Of a stretch of 64,000 bases of DNA, positions 21,491 through 31,108 are shown piece by piece. This DNA comes from Lysinibacillus pakistanensis (GTDB lineage: Bacteria > Bacillota > Bacilli > Bacillales_A > Planococcaceae). The notes beneath the pieces are model-generated. The model did not search any database, was not told the DNA's origin, and worked only from the letters and a program-made list of their open reading frames with translations. The position numbers were made by a program, and so were the translations under genes. Position 1 is the first letter of the stretch. Each line of letters opens with the position of its first letter. The stretch lies in NCBI GenBank assembly GCA_001312325.1, contig BBDJ01000002.1, positions 248,001-312,000 on the forward strand. Direction: 5' to 3'.

Positions 21491-22298
21491 ATGGGGAAAG
21501 TATTTAAATCAGTAGAGGAAATTCAATTTGAGGGTGTTCGTTTTGTAGATGCTCGCTTTGATTTACAAGACAATGAAGCAGGAAGAAAAGCATTCGATGA
21601 AGGGCATGCGCCAGGTGCTATTTATATTCACCTTGAGCAGGATTTATCGGATATGGAGTCTGACAATGGCCGTCATCCAATGCCAAACAAAGAAAAGCTA
21701 TCAGCGTTTTTCAAGGATTAGGATTAAGCTATGATGATCAGATTATCGTATATGATCAAGGGGCGGCACCATTTGCAGCAAGAGCATGGTGGATGCTAAC
21801 ATACGCTGGTTTTCCAAATGTAGTCATTGCCAATGGAGGTGCACCAGCCCTTGAGAAAAAGATAGCCTTCACCAAGGATATTATTAAATACCCGCCAACT
21901 ACAATTGAGTTTGACTGGCAGGAAGAACGCTATGCGCCACGTGAAGCGGTAAAAGCGATTGTAGATGGAGAGGTAGAGGCAACATTATTGGATGCTCGGG
22001 CAGCAGCTCGTTATCGAGGAGAGGTGGAGCCGTTAGATAAAGTAGCAGGACATATACCAACGGCCAAAAACTTTGACTGGGAGCAATTGAAATCTGAAGG
22101 TCAATTGCAGGCTAATGATACCCTGCGAAGTAAAGTATCACCTGACGAGCATGTTGTGGTCTATTGTGGAAGTGGCGTGACGGCATCGCTTTATATGCTA
22201 TTCTAGCTGATGAAGGCTACGAAAATATTCAATTATATGTTGGAAGCTATAGTGATTGGATTACCCAATATGATATCGAGAAGGGTACAAATGAATAA
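21491..22298 (+). CDS. Tandem-rhodanese sulfurtransferase (two frameshifts)
   Basis: This is a thiosulfate/mercaptopyruvate-type sulfurtransferase with two rhodanese domains. The N-terminal, inactive domain shows FVDARFDL, GHAPGAIYIHLEQDLS and YDQGAAPFAARAWWML. The C-terminal domain has LLDARAAARYRG, GHIPTAKNFDW and the active-site loop CGSGVTA with its persulfide cysteine. About 268 residues after repair, with breaks near 21715 and 22198. AGGTGAT straddles the dynA stop, so the two are co-transcribed, although no functional link is obvious. Confidence 0.9.
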
Positions 22299-22309
22299 AT
22301 GATGGAAAA

Positions 22310-22336
22310 AGCGCTCACGATGGTGGGCGTTTTTTT
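22310..22336 (+). terminator. Terminator after the sulfurtransferase
   Basis: An imperfect hairpin (AAAAAGCGCTCAC / GTGGGCGTTTTT) followed by eight T ends the dynA operon. Confidence 0.75.
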
Positions 22337-22596
22337 TATGTAGTTTTAGGAAAGTTATTCTTTCAACAGGAAGGGGTGTATAGCATAATTTTCTCAGTTA
22401 CTCAATTACTATTGGTGGCTGCACATTTCTTCAAAGAAATTATGCGATACATCTGATTAGACGTGACTTTAATATATAGAAAAAGAGATGTATGACGATG
22501 AAAAGTATTATTTTTACCTAAATGGGCATTTTGCATAGATCCATTACTCAAGTACACATATAGATAACAAGACAATACCATTAGGAGGCTAAAAGA

Positions 22597-23176
22597 ATGA
22601 ATAAAAATCTTCTACTTACGTTAATGAATAAGGTTATAAGGGTGGATCGGGGAGGACCTGAATCACGTATAGGGAAGTTAATGGCTGCTGAAGACGATCA
22701 TTTTGTATTATTAACAGAAAAAGATGGGATTGTTTATTACAAAACACAGCACATTAAAAGCATTACTCTTAACTCAAGAGATGGTATGGAATTTAGTGTT
22801 GAAGATCCAGCCGCAGATTCATACTTACTTGCACCCGATTTTAAAACAGTAGTAAGTAGCCTACGACACCATTGGGTTAAAGTGAATCGTGGTGGTCCAG
22901 AAATGTTAGAAGGAATAATGGATGAAGTTTCGGACGATTATATTACTATCTTTTCAAAAGAAGAAATTATTCGTCTAGCAATGTATCATGTTCGAAATAT
23001 TAGTTTAGGAACAACTAGTGAAAAAAAATGATGCAGAAAAGAAAGAACAAGGAAAGACTAATGAAAATAACAAAAATGAGGCAAATGATGGCGATGAAAG
23101 TTCAAATAATAAGACAGATAATGAAAAGGCAGTGAATAACAGAGGAAGAAATGTGAGGAATAATAGAAGAAGGTAA
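22597..23176 (+). CDS. cotB: CotB-like spore outer coat protein (frameshift)
   Basis: This protein resembles the spore coat protein CotB. It has two copies of the Sm-like module with the signature RGGPE: VDRGGPESRIGKLMA near residue 13 and VNRGGPEMLEGIMDE near 97, each followed by a HIKSI or HVRNIS strand. A break in the A8 run at 23023 joins these to a hydrophilic tail rich in Lys, Asn and Glu that ends in RGRNVRNNRRR. The tail is much shorter than the serine-rich tail of B. subtilis CotB and uses Asn. AGGAGG precedes the ATG. It stands alone and is probably expressed in the mother cell late in sporulation. Confidence 0.85.
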
Positions 23177-23321
23177 TGATTTTATACAATAAATTATTTA
23201 TATAAAGTAATATAGTTTTCAATGTTTATTAATTTGGTTGTCACATTTAGTTACCTGATTATTATGAAAGTTTCTGTGTATCCCCATGTTCAGTTAAGGC
23301 TATCACACTGAGCTTGCTGAC

Positions 23322-23371
23322 CTGGTGATTAAGATTGAAAGTAAACGTTTGCTTTCAAGCTTAATCACCAG
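23322..23371 (+). repeat. Long perfect-stem hairpin
   Basis: CTGGTGATTAAG and CTTAATCACCAG, extended by TTGAAAG and CTTTCAA, form a stem of about 19 pairs with one unpaired base on each arm and a 10-base loop. There is no T run on either strand, so it is not an ordinary terminator. It adjoins a transposase relic and may be part of an old insertion-sequence end. Confidence 0.6.
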
Positions 23372-23399
23372 GGAAATGGGGACTTTAGTAGTTTTTTCA

Positions 23400-23590
23400 T
23401 TGCTCCGTTTTATTTTCCACGTCATCCTCCCTAATGTCTTTTTAAGCAGTAGTAATGTAGCAGCTTCCACAAGCCTTATCCTTCTTTTGTATCTCTTTTT
23501 CCAATTGCTTTACACGCTTTTGTACTTCCTTCATTTGGCTATGCTTCAAACCGCAATACTCCGCCACCCCTAGCCCTTTCATCGCAAATG
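23400..23590 (-). pseudogene. Relic of an insertion-sequence transposase (OrfA-type coiled coil)
   Basis: On the minus strand the text reads MKGLGVAEYCGLKHSQMKEV, then QLEKEIQKKDKA, and after a frame slip VEAATLLLLKKTLGRMTW. The pattern of a charged coiled coil leading into an A-A-L-L-x-L-K-K segment is seen in OrfA-type transposase subunits of IS3-like elements. Only about 60 residues remain, there is no second ORF, and no ends or target duplication could be defined. It is a dead fragment; the exact IS family is uncertain. Confidence 0.5.
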
Positions 23591-23813
23591 TTTCCATCAC
23601 GAATTAAAAACTTGTTTTGTTATTCCATTTATCACTATTTTGACAATTGCTCTTTTACGACATCTATCAAACAGAGGGAAATTAGATAAAGGGAACGAAA
23701 AAAACAATCGCTCTACTCATGACAAAGCCATTATTGACATCATGTCCTACTCTTTTTAAAACATACTCAGAAAAAGAGACTTAGAATAATCTACTTTTCT
23801 GAGTACATAAATC

Positions 23814-24491
23814 TTACACTTGATGAACAGTTTGAATATGAGAAAGGTTAAAATAAATTGAATCAGATTTTCCATTTTGTATCTCAATAATTTGATCTTT
23901 CACACTAATTACTCTACCTATATGGGAATATTCTTTTCCAAGATTTAATACAACAAGTTGATTTCTGAGTTGGTCAATTTGGGACTCGAATGTATTGTTT
24001 AGTGATTGATTCTTAATAGGCAACAGACTTGAAAACTCATTTTTACTTAGTCCATAAGGAAACTGATCCTTTGAATATGGAATGAGCCATTTCAAATGTT
24101 TTGTTAAAATGAACATTGTTTTGTAAATGGGAGACTCAAATACAAAATAATCATTCATAACAGACGCTATAACCCCATGTAGCGCATGGTTTCTTGTTAC
24201 CAAAATCTCCACATGTACCCCTTTTGCATGTGAAAGTATATTTGTAAGGGTTAGGTCATTATTAGATACTTGAGAAGTAAATATCGGTCTTTCTGAAGGT
24301 TCCTGAACGTTATCTTCATTGTCATAATCTATTTCTAAAGTTTGAATATGATCGATGGGTAAATAGACAAACATTTTTCCATCATAAATCACAATAATAT
24401 CACTACTCGAATCAATTACTGAACCTTTCAGTATTTTTCCGCCCGAGAGACCAATTACAACAATTTCTTTACTTAGATTTCGCAATAACAT
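23814..24491 (-). CDS. Protein with three Sm-like repeats, possibly spore-coat associated
   Basis: This intact protein of about 226 residues contains three related modules of the type seen in CotB: LSGGKILKGSVIDSSSDI with YLPIDHIQTL, RNHALHGVIASVMNDYFV with LTKHLKWL, and LGKEYSHIGRVISVKDQ with YFNLSHIQTV. Each has a short beta strand, a Gly turn and a final HIQ/HLK strand, as in Sm-like folds. It lacks the RGGPE signature. An ATG at 24491 and a TTG at 24497 both fit the GAGGT site. It faces CotB across the IS relic; a coat role is inferred from that resemblance only. Confidence 0.6.
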   Translation of the reverse strand: MLLRNLSKEIVVIGLSGGKILKGSVIDSSSDIIVIYDGKMFVYLPIDHIQTLEIDYDNEDNVQEPSERPIFTSQVSNNDLTLTNILSHAKGVHVEILVTRNHALHGVIASVMNDYFVFESPIYKTMFILTKHLKWLIPYSKDQFPYGLSKNEFSSLLPIKNQSLNNTFESQIDQLRNQLVVLNLGKEYSHIGRVISVKDQIIEIQNGKSDSIYFNLSHIQTVHQV

Positions 24492-24905
24492 AATCAAAAT
24501 TACCTCGCTTTCTATTCAATACTCAAACTATCACTAAAAACTAACTGAATAAGTTAACCATTAAGCTAACTGAGATGACAAAATGTTAACCCCATTTTGG
24601 CTTTTCCATACTTTTTTTAAATAAAAAAATAAACATCAACATTATTGGTGCAAGGGGGCAATAAGTATCAATAATGTACCTGATGCCTCCTTTACTTACA
24701 TTTGCGAGACATTCAACTTGTAAAAATCTATATTCATAATCGCAACGTACATCATCTTGGTTAGAAATTAGTCCAATGAATATTTTACAATCAACACAAC
24801 ACAACTTATTCATGTCAAATTGCTTTTATGTCGATATTTTTTGAAGAATTTCATTGTACTAAAAGCGCATCGTAAAATGACATTCATGTTCTAGGTGCAT
24901 TTGTA

Positions 24906-25109
24906 AACACCAGGAGGTACCCAGCTGAAAACCTTGTTTCTTATGAATGCATCGATTAAGCCTGGTGTATCTTGCAGATTCGATGCGGCTAATTCTTGAA
25001 GCCTGCTTATGAATCTCACCAAAAACACTAGGTACGTAGCTGATAAATTTATTCCTTAGAGCGCATCGATCAAGTCAGGTACCTCTGAAGCATCTAATCT
25101 CTGAAGGGA
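24906..25109 (+). repeat. Two tandem imperfect repeats upstream of the toxin gene
   Basis: Two units of about 90 bases share the same order of motifs: AACACCAGG / AACACTAGG, then AGCTGA, then a TTCTTA / TTCCTTA block, then GCATCGATTAAGCC / GCATCGATCAAGTC, then AATTCTTGAAG / AATCTCTGAAG. In the first unit ACACCAGG can pair with CCTGGTGT, and in the second AGGTAC with GTACCT, so each could fold as a stem-loop. The second copy ends about 90 bases before the toxin start. A regulatory role is possible but unproven. Confidence 0.55.
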
Positions 25110-25200
25110 GTATTAGAATACCCAACAAGATTTATGCATAACTTCTTTCTATAACAAAAATATAGATGATTAAAAAAAATTTAAAAATAGGTGGGAATTT

Positions 25201-26160
25201 ATGACAATCATTGATATTGAGCAAAAAGCTTATGAAGAATTGAAATGGTATGCTACTAGAGTATTAAACGCACAACCTAATTCATTTACAAATCCTAGTT
25301 TATATAGTTATAACATTAATAATGCAGATGCTGTGCCAGATACAGTTAATTTTAAAACTAATCCTAAAATATTGTTAACATCTGTTCAAGTATTATCAAA
25401 TGATACAAGTATACAGCAGTCCCAAACTCTTAAATTTTCACAAAAGTGTACAGAAACTACTACAACAAGTACCACAACAGGATATAGGATTGGCACAAGT
25501 ATTAAATCTACTACTAAAGGTAAAATAAAAGTAGGATTTTTAATGGCTGGAGAGATCGAACAAACTGTAGAAGTATCTTTAACAGGTGAATATAATCATA
25601 GTACAACTCAAACTACAACAAGTACTCATGAACGATTATGGGAATATACTCAACCTGTACTAGTTCCTGCTAGAAGTAAAGTTATCGCTACATTTTATAT
25701 TATGGGAGGCCCTGTTACAGTTCCTATGACCTTATCTGCCAATATTGCTGGAACTGGAGTCTCCCCAAAAGGGAGTCCTTATTCTCTATCCAAAATATAT
25801 TTTAAAAAACAAAATTCTTCAGCTGATTCTTCGTTATCAGCTAGGGCATCGGTCCTTTATAATCCAAGTTGGCCTGGGTATTCTCCTGTGTTTACAGGAG
25901 TAGGAGAAAATTATTCATTAAATGTAGAAGGCGCATCTATTAGCTCAAATACAGTTAGCTTATATTCTTATGTAGAATTCAAAGAATATCCATTATCTAC
26001 TGATACTGCTGATCTTGTTGCTGTGCCAATGAGAGAATATTATTCTACGCCAATTCTTAGAGATGGTACGCCTGCTCTTATGTCGACGGATTCATTTAAC
26101 CCATATTCAAGATTTGCCTCTGTAGATCATAATGCACATTCAATAAGTAACGAGGAGTGA
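25201..26160 (+). CDS. ETX/MTX2-family beta-pore-forming toxin
   Basis: This intact 319-residue protein has the features of the aerolysin-like ETX/MTX2 family. A receptor-binding N-terminal part is followed by a Ser/Thr-rich pore-forming region (SNDTSIQQSQTLKFSQ, then alternating Thr blocks CTETTTTSTTTGYRIGTS, EYNHSTTQTTTSTHERL) and a membrane-insertion segment containing KIKVGFLMAGEIEQTVEVS. VPARSKVIATFYIMGGPV matches the conserved strand after the insertion loop. There is no N-terminal signal peptide, unlike Mtx2, which suggests release by lysis or inclusion in spores. AGGTGGGA precedes the ATG and a strong terminator follows. It is flanked by repeats, as toxin genes often are. Target host is unknown; insects are the natural guess in this genus. 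Confidence 0.9.
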   Translation: MTIIDIEQKAYEELKWYATRVLNAQPNSFTNPSLYSYNINNADAVPDTVNFKTNPKILLTSVQVLSNDTSIQQSQTLKFSQKCTETTTTSTTTGYRIGTSIKSTTKGKIKVGFLMAGEIEQTVEVSLTGEYNHSTTQTTTSTHERLWEYTQPVLVPARSKVIATFYIMGGPVTVPMTLSANIAGTGVSPKGSPYSLSKIYFKKQNSSADSSLSARASVLYNPSWPGYSPVFTGVGENYSLNVEGASISSNTVSLYSYVEFKEYPLSTDTADLVAVPMREYYSTPILRDGTPALMSTDSFNPYSRFASVDHNAHSISNEE

Positions 26161-26177
26161 ATAATTTATTTATTAAA

Positions 26178-26216
26178 ACAGCCAGATTTCCCTATTGGGA
26201 GATTTGGCTATTTTTA
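26178..26216 (+). terminator. Terminator of the toxin gene
   Basis: A 13-bp stem (AGCCAGATTTCCC / GGGAGATTTGGCT, one mismatch) with a TATT loop and five T follows the toxin stop by about 18 bases. Confidence 0.88.
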
Positions 26217-26242
26217 TTTATATTAAAGTAGTTTCTTGGCCC

Positions 26243-26528
26243 AAAGCTCCTGGGCGGATGTCCCGGATTTTCATAGGAATGAACAAAAGGATGTTAGCCT
26301 AAAATCTTCGCATCCTGCGAAAACGGCTAACTGACCTACATCGGTAAAAACGCCACGTCCTGTGCCATTACCGAAATGACCGACATCATGTCGGCCCTCG
26401 TGCAGGTCTAGGCACAATTCAAAATCCTGAAGCTTTGTTTATCTGTAGCGAAAGCAAAGCGGCAGATGTTTTTTTGCGCGAAAGCGTAGCGGCTGCGGCA
26501 GCTACAATTACACCAAGGCGAAATTGAT
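26243..26528 (+). repeat. Long composite copy of the dispersed element (copy 3)
   Basis: It begins AAAGCTCCTGGGCGGATGTC and CGGATTTTCATAGGAATGAAC like the other copies, and ends GCACAATTCAAAATCCTG and then ...CAATTACACCAAGGCGAAATTGAT. Two extra blocks lie in between: one of about 120 bases with its own hairpins (GTTAGCC..GGCTAAC and CCGACATCATGTCGG), and one with GCGAAAGCAAAGCGGCAG and GCGAAAGCGTAGCGGCTGCGG, a near direct repeat. It fills the gap between the toxin and the ArsB-type gene. Confidence 0.75.
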
Positions 26529-26767
26529 TTGCTTTTAACTTCACATAAGTAAATCAAGACTAATTCTTTACAATATACTATTTTAATATTTGGATAATTT
26601 AGTATAAAAATTAGAGAAAATAGGTGTAAAACCAAGAGAACTTTGATTTTTTACATATTTATATTACGACAGCATCACTAACCTAATGAATGAGAGGTAA
26701 GGACCTAATATAGACTTACAACGAATTTTTACAGAATTAAATAAAATTTCATGAAGGTGAAATTACT

Positions 26768-28112
26768 ATGCAAATATTAGATATAATAACAGTAATTACA
26801 TTTTTACTTACTCTTGGTTTCATTTTTTGGAGACCAAGAAATATGAATGAAGCTATTCCTGCCTTGGTCGGTGCAATTATTGTAATTCTTTGTGGAAGTG
26901 TAACCATGACAGATCTCTTCACAATTATAAAAACTATCAGTGATGCTGCGATTACCATTATGGCTACAATTGTCATGGCGATTGTATTAGAAAGCTTTGG
27001 GTTCTTTAACTGGGTTGCAGAGCTACTTGCTGAAAAAGCAAATGGATCTGGTATTCGATTATTCTGGTATGTCAATCTCTTATGCTTTCTCATGACACTC
27101 TTCGTTAATAATGACGGTAGTATTTTAATCGCAATACCGATATTAATTATGTTATTAAACAATATGGGATTAGAAAATCACCAAAAGATTCCATATCTAC
27201 TTTCCGGAGGATTAATTGCAACAGCATCCAGTGCTCCAATCGGGGTAAGTAACATCGTAAATCTAATTGCATTAAAAATTGTCGATATGAGCTTGTATTC
27301 ACATACTGCGATGATGTTTGTTCCTGCAACACTCGGCTTATTACTACTAGTTGGCTTACTGTTTTTATATTTCAAAAAGAATATACCTAAAACTGTTCCT
27401 ACAAATGTAACTGGGATGTCACTTCCTTCCTATCATCCACTTAAACAAATTGCTTTAGGAGATTCGAAGCAAAAGCGTACTAGGTTCATGCTATTCGTCC
27501 TTCTATTTGTATTTGGCGTTAGGTTGAGTCTGTTCTTCGCATCATTTTTAGGAATTCCAATTTCCGTTATGGCAGTAATTGGATCCCTTGTTCTTTTAGG
27601 ATGGAGATGGGCTTATTTGAAAATACCTCCAGGTGATATGCTGAAAAAAAACACCCTGGTATATTATCGTTTTTGCATTTGGTATGTATGTCATTATCTA
27701 TGGTCTCAATAATATTGGCTTAACGGAAATGTTAATTAAATTTATGCGTCCGCTGGTTTCCGAAAACCTACTCAATACAAGTGTCTTAATGGGTGTTCTA
27801 CTCTCAGTACTATCCAATATTTTCAATAACCATCCAGCGCTTATGGTTGGAACTATTACGTTAACCAATATGGGGCTTGACCCTATTTCCCTGAAAGTCG
27901 CTTATTTGGCAAATATTATCGGAAGTGATATAGGTGCACTGTTACTTCCTATGGGTACCCTTGCAACGCTAATGTGGATGCACATCATAAGGAAAGGTAA
28001 GGTAAAAATTACATTGCGGGAATACATTAAAGTTACTATCATCGTTATTCCACCCACAGTCATCTTTACGTTAGTCATTTTATATTATTGGGTAACATGG
28101 CTCTTTTATTAA
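26768..28112 (+). CDS. arsB: ArsB-type anion carrier (frameshift)
   Basis: This membrane protein of about 448 residues has some 11 helices and matches the ArsB/NhaD branch of ion transporters. Typical segments are FWRPRNMNEAIPALVG at the start, LFVNNDGSILIAIPI, SSAPIGVSNIVNLIAL and, near the end, SNIFNNHPALMVG and GSDIGALLLPMGTLATLMW, the last being close to the ArsB signature. A break lies in A8 near 27645. No arsR, arsC or arsA is next to it, so arsenite export is likely but not certain; a related anion is possible. GAAGGTGAA precedes the ATG. Confidence 0.75.
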
Positions 28113-28576
28113 TGAGACCTAGATTTATTATTGATTATCCGAGAAAATTGTTCTAACATAATTACAGTTTATTTATTAATAATTTAAAGATAAATCAGTT
28201 ATTAATTGAGAGAAATAACCATTTTAATTTGTAAACCAACGAGTACTTTAGAATCAGCTTTTAAAGCTTTTACAATTGTAGTAAAAAGGTGACTTTTTAA
28301 TCATGCATTAGGTGCTGTGAGAGTCTGCGGTTTTTGTAGACTCTCTTCTACAGGGCTTCAACTCACTCTATACCATAGACTGCTGTCTTTTTTAGGGTAA
28401 AGATTTTTTTATTTCAGTTAGTTATCTTCATTAAATTATTTTTAAGAAGATGTTCTCAAAATACCATGATTTGTTACCCAGGTATAACAATACAAATGAG
28501 GAAAAGATGCTTTCACAAGTTCTTACAAAATCTTTAAGGATTTTTATGAAGACTTTAATCAACTTACACATTCTTA
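28113..28576. other. Non-coding stretch after the ArsB-type gene
   Basis: No gene is supported here. A GAGAGTCT / AGACTCTC hairpin at about 28328-28347 and a TTTTTTTATT tract near 28410 are the only visible structures. Neither has a clean T tail on the + strand. Confidence 0.4.
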
Positions 28577-28752
28577 TCCACACGCTTGCCTAGCTTTTAT
28601 TAGCCCCCTTCAGCCCCACTTAGCCCCAAGAAAGCTTTATATGCAATATTCTGCATTATACAAAACTGGAGCTATATTCTAAAACATTGATACATCAACG
28701 GTTCATTCGTCTTCTATGTTCACTTTGCACCCATTCCATATTATCTAAAATT
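28577..28752 (-). repeat. Dispersed repeat family 2 (copy 1)
   Basis: This stretch shares order and sequence with 54448-54602: CACGCTTGCCTAG, TTTTTAGCCCC blocks, TTGATACAT, CACTTTGCACCC and TATTATCTAAA. The copy here has an extra run of GCCCC units and about 20 more bases. It is non-coding and lies between the ArsB-type and sigma factor genes. Confidence 0.6.
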
Positions 28753-28873
28753 CTATTAAAAATGCAGTTAATTAACTATGAATATCGAAGAAAAAAACAT
28801 AATGTTTGAAAAATATTTTTTTTGAAAGCCAAATTCCATCTATGCAGGTCTAATAGATAGAGGGGGTGAGCAA

Positions 28874-29388
28874 GTGCAGGAAATTCTTATACAACGAGCG
28901 AAAAAGGGCGATGCTGAGGCGTTCGCACAGCTATTTTCACAGTTTGAAATGGATTTATATAAAATGGCCTATGTATACGTGGGCAATGAGGTAGATGCAC
29001 TGGATGTCGTGCAGGAGGTAGCTTACCGAAGTTTTAAATACATACATTCTTTGCAAAGTTCGTTTCATATAAAAACTTGGTTGATAAGGATTGCTATTAA
29101 TTGTGCAACAGATTTACTAAAAAAAACGGGGACAATTCCTGCCATATGAAATGGAGGAACTAGAGCAAGGTGAAGAGCCGCATGAGGAGCTTCCTCAAAA
29201 ATGGGTGATGGAGGATATCATAACAAGGCTTTCAAAAGAGGAAAAAGACGTGATATTACTTCGATTTTACAATGATTATACATTACTTCAAGTATCGCAG
29301 GCTTTGCAGCTAAAATTAGGAACTACAAAAACAATCTTGTATCGTGCATTAAAAAAAACTAAAACAAGCGCTAGAACAGGAGGGGTAA
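28874..29388 (+). CDS. ECF-type RNA polymerase sigma factor (two frameshifts)
   Basis: This is a small sigma-70 family factor of about 171 residues. Region 2 reads AFAQLFSQFEMDLYKMAYVYVG and DVVQEVAYRSFKYIHSL, with a IKTWLIRIAINCATDLLKK end. Region 4 reads LSKEEKDVILLRFYNDYTLLQ and then the recognition helix ending YRALKKLKQALEQEG. Both breaks are A8 runs where seven A fit (29119 and 29350). The GTG at 28874 follows AGGGGGTGAG. It is the first gene of an operon with a membrane protein that is probably its anti-sigma. Confidence 0.88.
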
Positions 29389-29390
29389 GA

Positions 29391-30503
29391 ATGAGCGATT
29401 TTAAAAAGCAGATGGATCAAATTGATATTCCCAAATCGTTACATAAGCGTAGTCTACAAGGAATCGAACAGGCAAGGAAAGAGCAGCAAAAGTCTCAGCG
29501 TTGGCTACCAAAAATAATAACGATTGCAGTGACACTTGCCGCAGGAGGCTTTATTGCATTGAGCATAGAGCAGGGGGGGACAAACAATCATCAGGGGGCA
29601 AGTACAACTTTGGTTCAAGAGCAATTTTCTTCCTATACATATTTGGGAATTGCTATTTTATGTATATCGATAATATTGTTAATAACTAAAAGAAAAATAG
29701 AATCAGGATCTGATAAAGTAAAAACGCTTGGCGTTGCAGCAGTATTGATTTTATTACTCGGAAACAGTGCATTATTTTTACAACATCAGTTAGTTAACCC
29801 TTTAGTTATTCCAACATCAATAGAGGTAAATAAAGATGAACAAAATGGTTTTGAGATACGTTATATAACGAATCATAATGACCATCGCTATGTAAAATTT
29901 CTACAGGCTGATGATGTAATCCTACCAATAGCTTATTTTACATCAAAGCAAGACAATCTTATTAATGGATTTTATTATCCATACGATACCTACCAATCAT
30001 TACGTTATCAGTATATTCGGGACGCATATTTTCAAGCCGATTTATCAGAGATTGAAAAAATTATGGCAAGTAAGGATGTATATCTTATTCTAAGTGATGA
30101 TGCAAAAATAAAGGCTCCCCTTTCTCTAAATATTTATCAAAATGACAATCAGGTACCTCATCAAAGCTTTCGTGCTTCTAGAGACCAAGATGAGCATGTG
30201 ATTTCCTTTATACTTGAGCAGGATGCTGTATTAGATGATTTTTATGTTCCACCCTTATTAGAAAACCAAATCATCTTAAAGGAATTTATAGTTAATAATC
30301 AACCGTTTACTTCGAAAAATTTTCCGATTTCATTGAAAAAAGGTCAACGTATTGAACTGATTATTCAGTTTAAGGATTCTCCTTTTGATATGAATGCTTC
30401 AGTAGGTTTAAGTGGGCCAGATGGTTACTTATTAACAAAAGTATTTTCCCAAGTCTACTTTACAGAAAGTATGGTGAAAAAGGTGCGTGAAATGAATGAA
30501 TGA
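29391..30503 (+). CDS. Probable membrane anti-sigma factor
   Basis: This intact 370-residue protein starts two bases after the sigma gene, behind AGGAGGGG. It has a short cytoplasmic N-terminal part (MSDFKKQMDQIDIPKSLHKR), three hydrophobic helices around residues 43-60, 83-100 and 111-127, and a large outer C-terminal domain of about 240 residues with no family I recognise. Placement directly after an ECF sigma gene and the topology suggest it holds the sigma factor at the membrane and senses an envelope signal with the outer domain. The role is inference. Confidence 0.65.
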   Translation: MSDFKKQMDQIDIPKSLHKRSLQGIEQARKEQQKSQRWLPKIITIAVTLAAGGFIALSIEQGGTNNHQGASTTLVQEQFSSYTYLGIAILCISIILLITKRKIESGSDKVKTLGVAAVLILLLGNSALFLQHQLVNPLVIPTSIEVNKDEQNGFEIRYITNHNDHRYVKFLQADDVILPIAYFTSKQDNLINGFYYPYDTYQSLRYQYIRDAYFQADLSEIEKIMASKDVYLILSDDAKIKAPLSLNIYQNDNQVPHQSFRASRDQDEHVISFILEQDAVLDDFYVPPLLENQIILKEFIVNNQPFTSKNFPISLKKGQRIELIIQFKDSPFDMNASVGLSGPDGYLLTKVFSQVYFTESMVKKVREMNE

Positions 30504-31047
30504 AACAAAGGAACATGTTAAACTTTTACAATGGTTTGCTATAGCTTTATTTTTACAATTGCTTTATTTCAATATTTTTAAGTATGTCAATATTCTTCAA
30601 GATATATTGGTTTATGGGGCCTATTTAAAGAGTCTTTCATATAGTAAAAAGGTTACACCAGTAAAAAAAATACATTGGTATAGCTATAGTTTTGGCATTA
30701 GTAAGTAATATTTTTTTCTCAGCAGCTATTGTTCTACTGGAGTACTGTTTTCATTGCAGGAATGGATTTACTAATTATTATGGAGTTTTGCAAAATATTA
30801 GTTTCATTAGAACAGCGCTATAATGCTCATGGTCCTACTGCCCGTGTGCTAAAAAAATATGTCATAATTGTATTTGCTGTTATTGTAAGTTGGACAATGT
30901 TAAGCAATTTACCAAGAGATTGGCAGATAGGGTTGTTGGTGCTGGGGGCATTTCTTTTATTTGTAGTGAATATCCGTTTATTCTTCCATGTTTTATCTCT
31001 ACGAAAGCATGTAAAGAAAAAAATCATTTGTCGTTACATATTTGTAA
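30496..31047 (+). CDS. Membrane protein of the sigma factor operon (frameshifts)
   Basis: This protein of about 180 residues overlaps the anti-sigma gene by eight bases. After repair of breaks at about 30665 (A7), 30715 (T7) and 31020 (A7) it has four hydrophobic helices: LLQWFAIALFLQLLYFNIF, IAIVLALVSNIFFS, YVIIVFAVIVSWTML and IGLLVLGAFLLFVVNIRLF. The tail is KHVKKKSFVVTYL. No family is recognised. It probably assists the anti-sigma or is itself part of the regulated envelope function. Confidence 0.55.
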
Positions 31048-31108
31048 AAATGACTGACCATTCATTTTGTGTTACACTCTTTTTACAGAAAGCAAAGGGG
31101 GGAAATGG

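Noticed and set aside
24586..24813. 75-residue minus-strand protein with CCVDC
   Set aside because: No ribosome binding site and an odd composition; it looks like a chance frame between a coat-like gene and the toxin leader.
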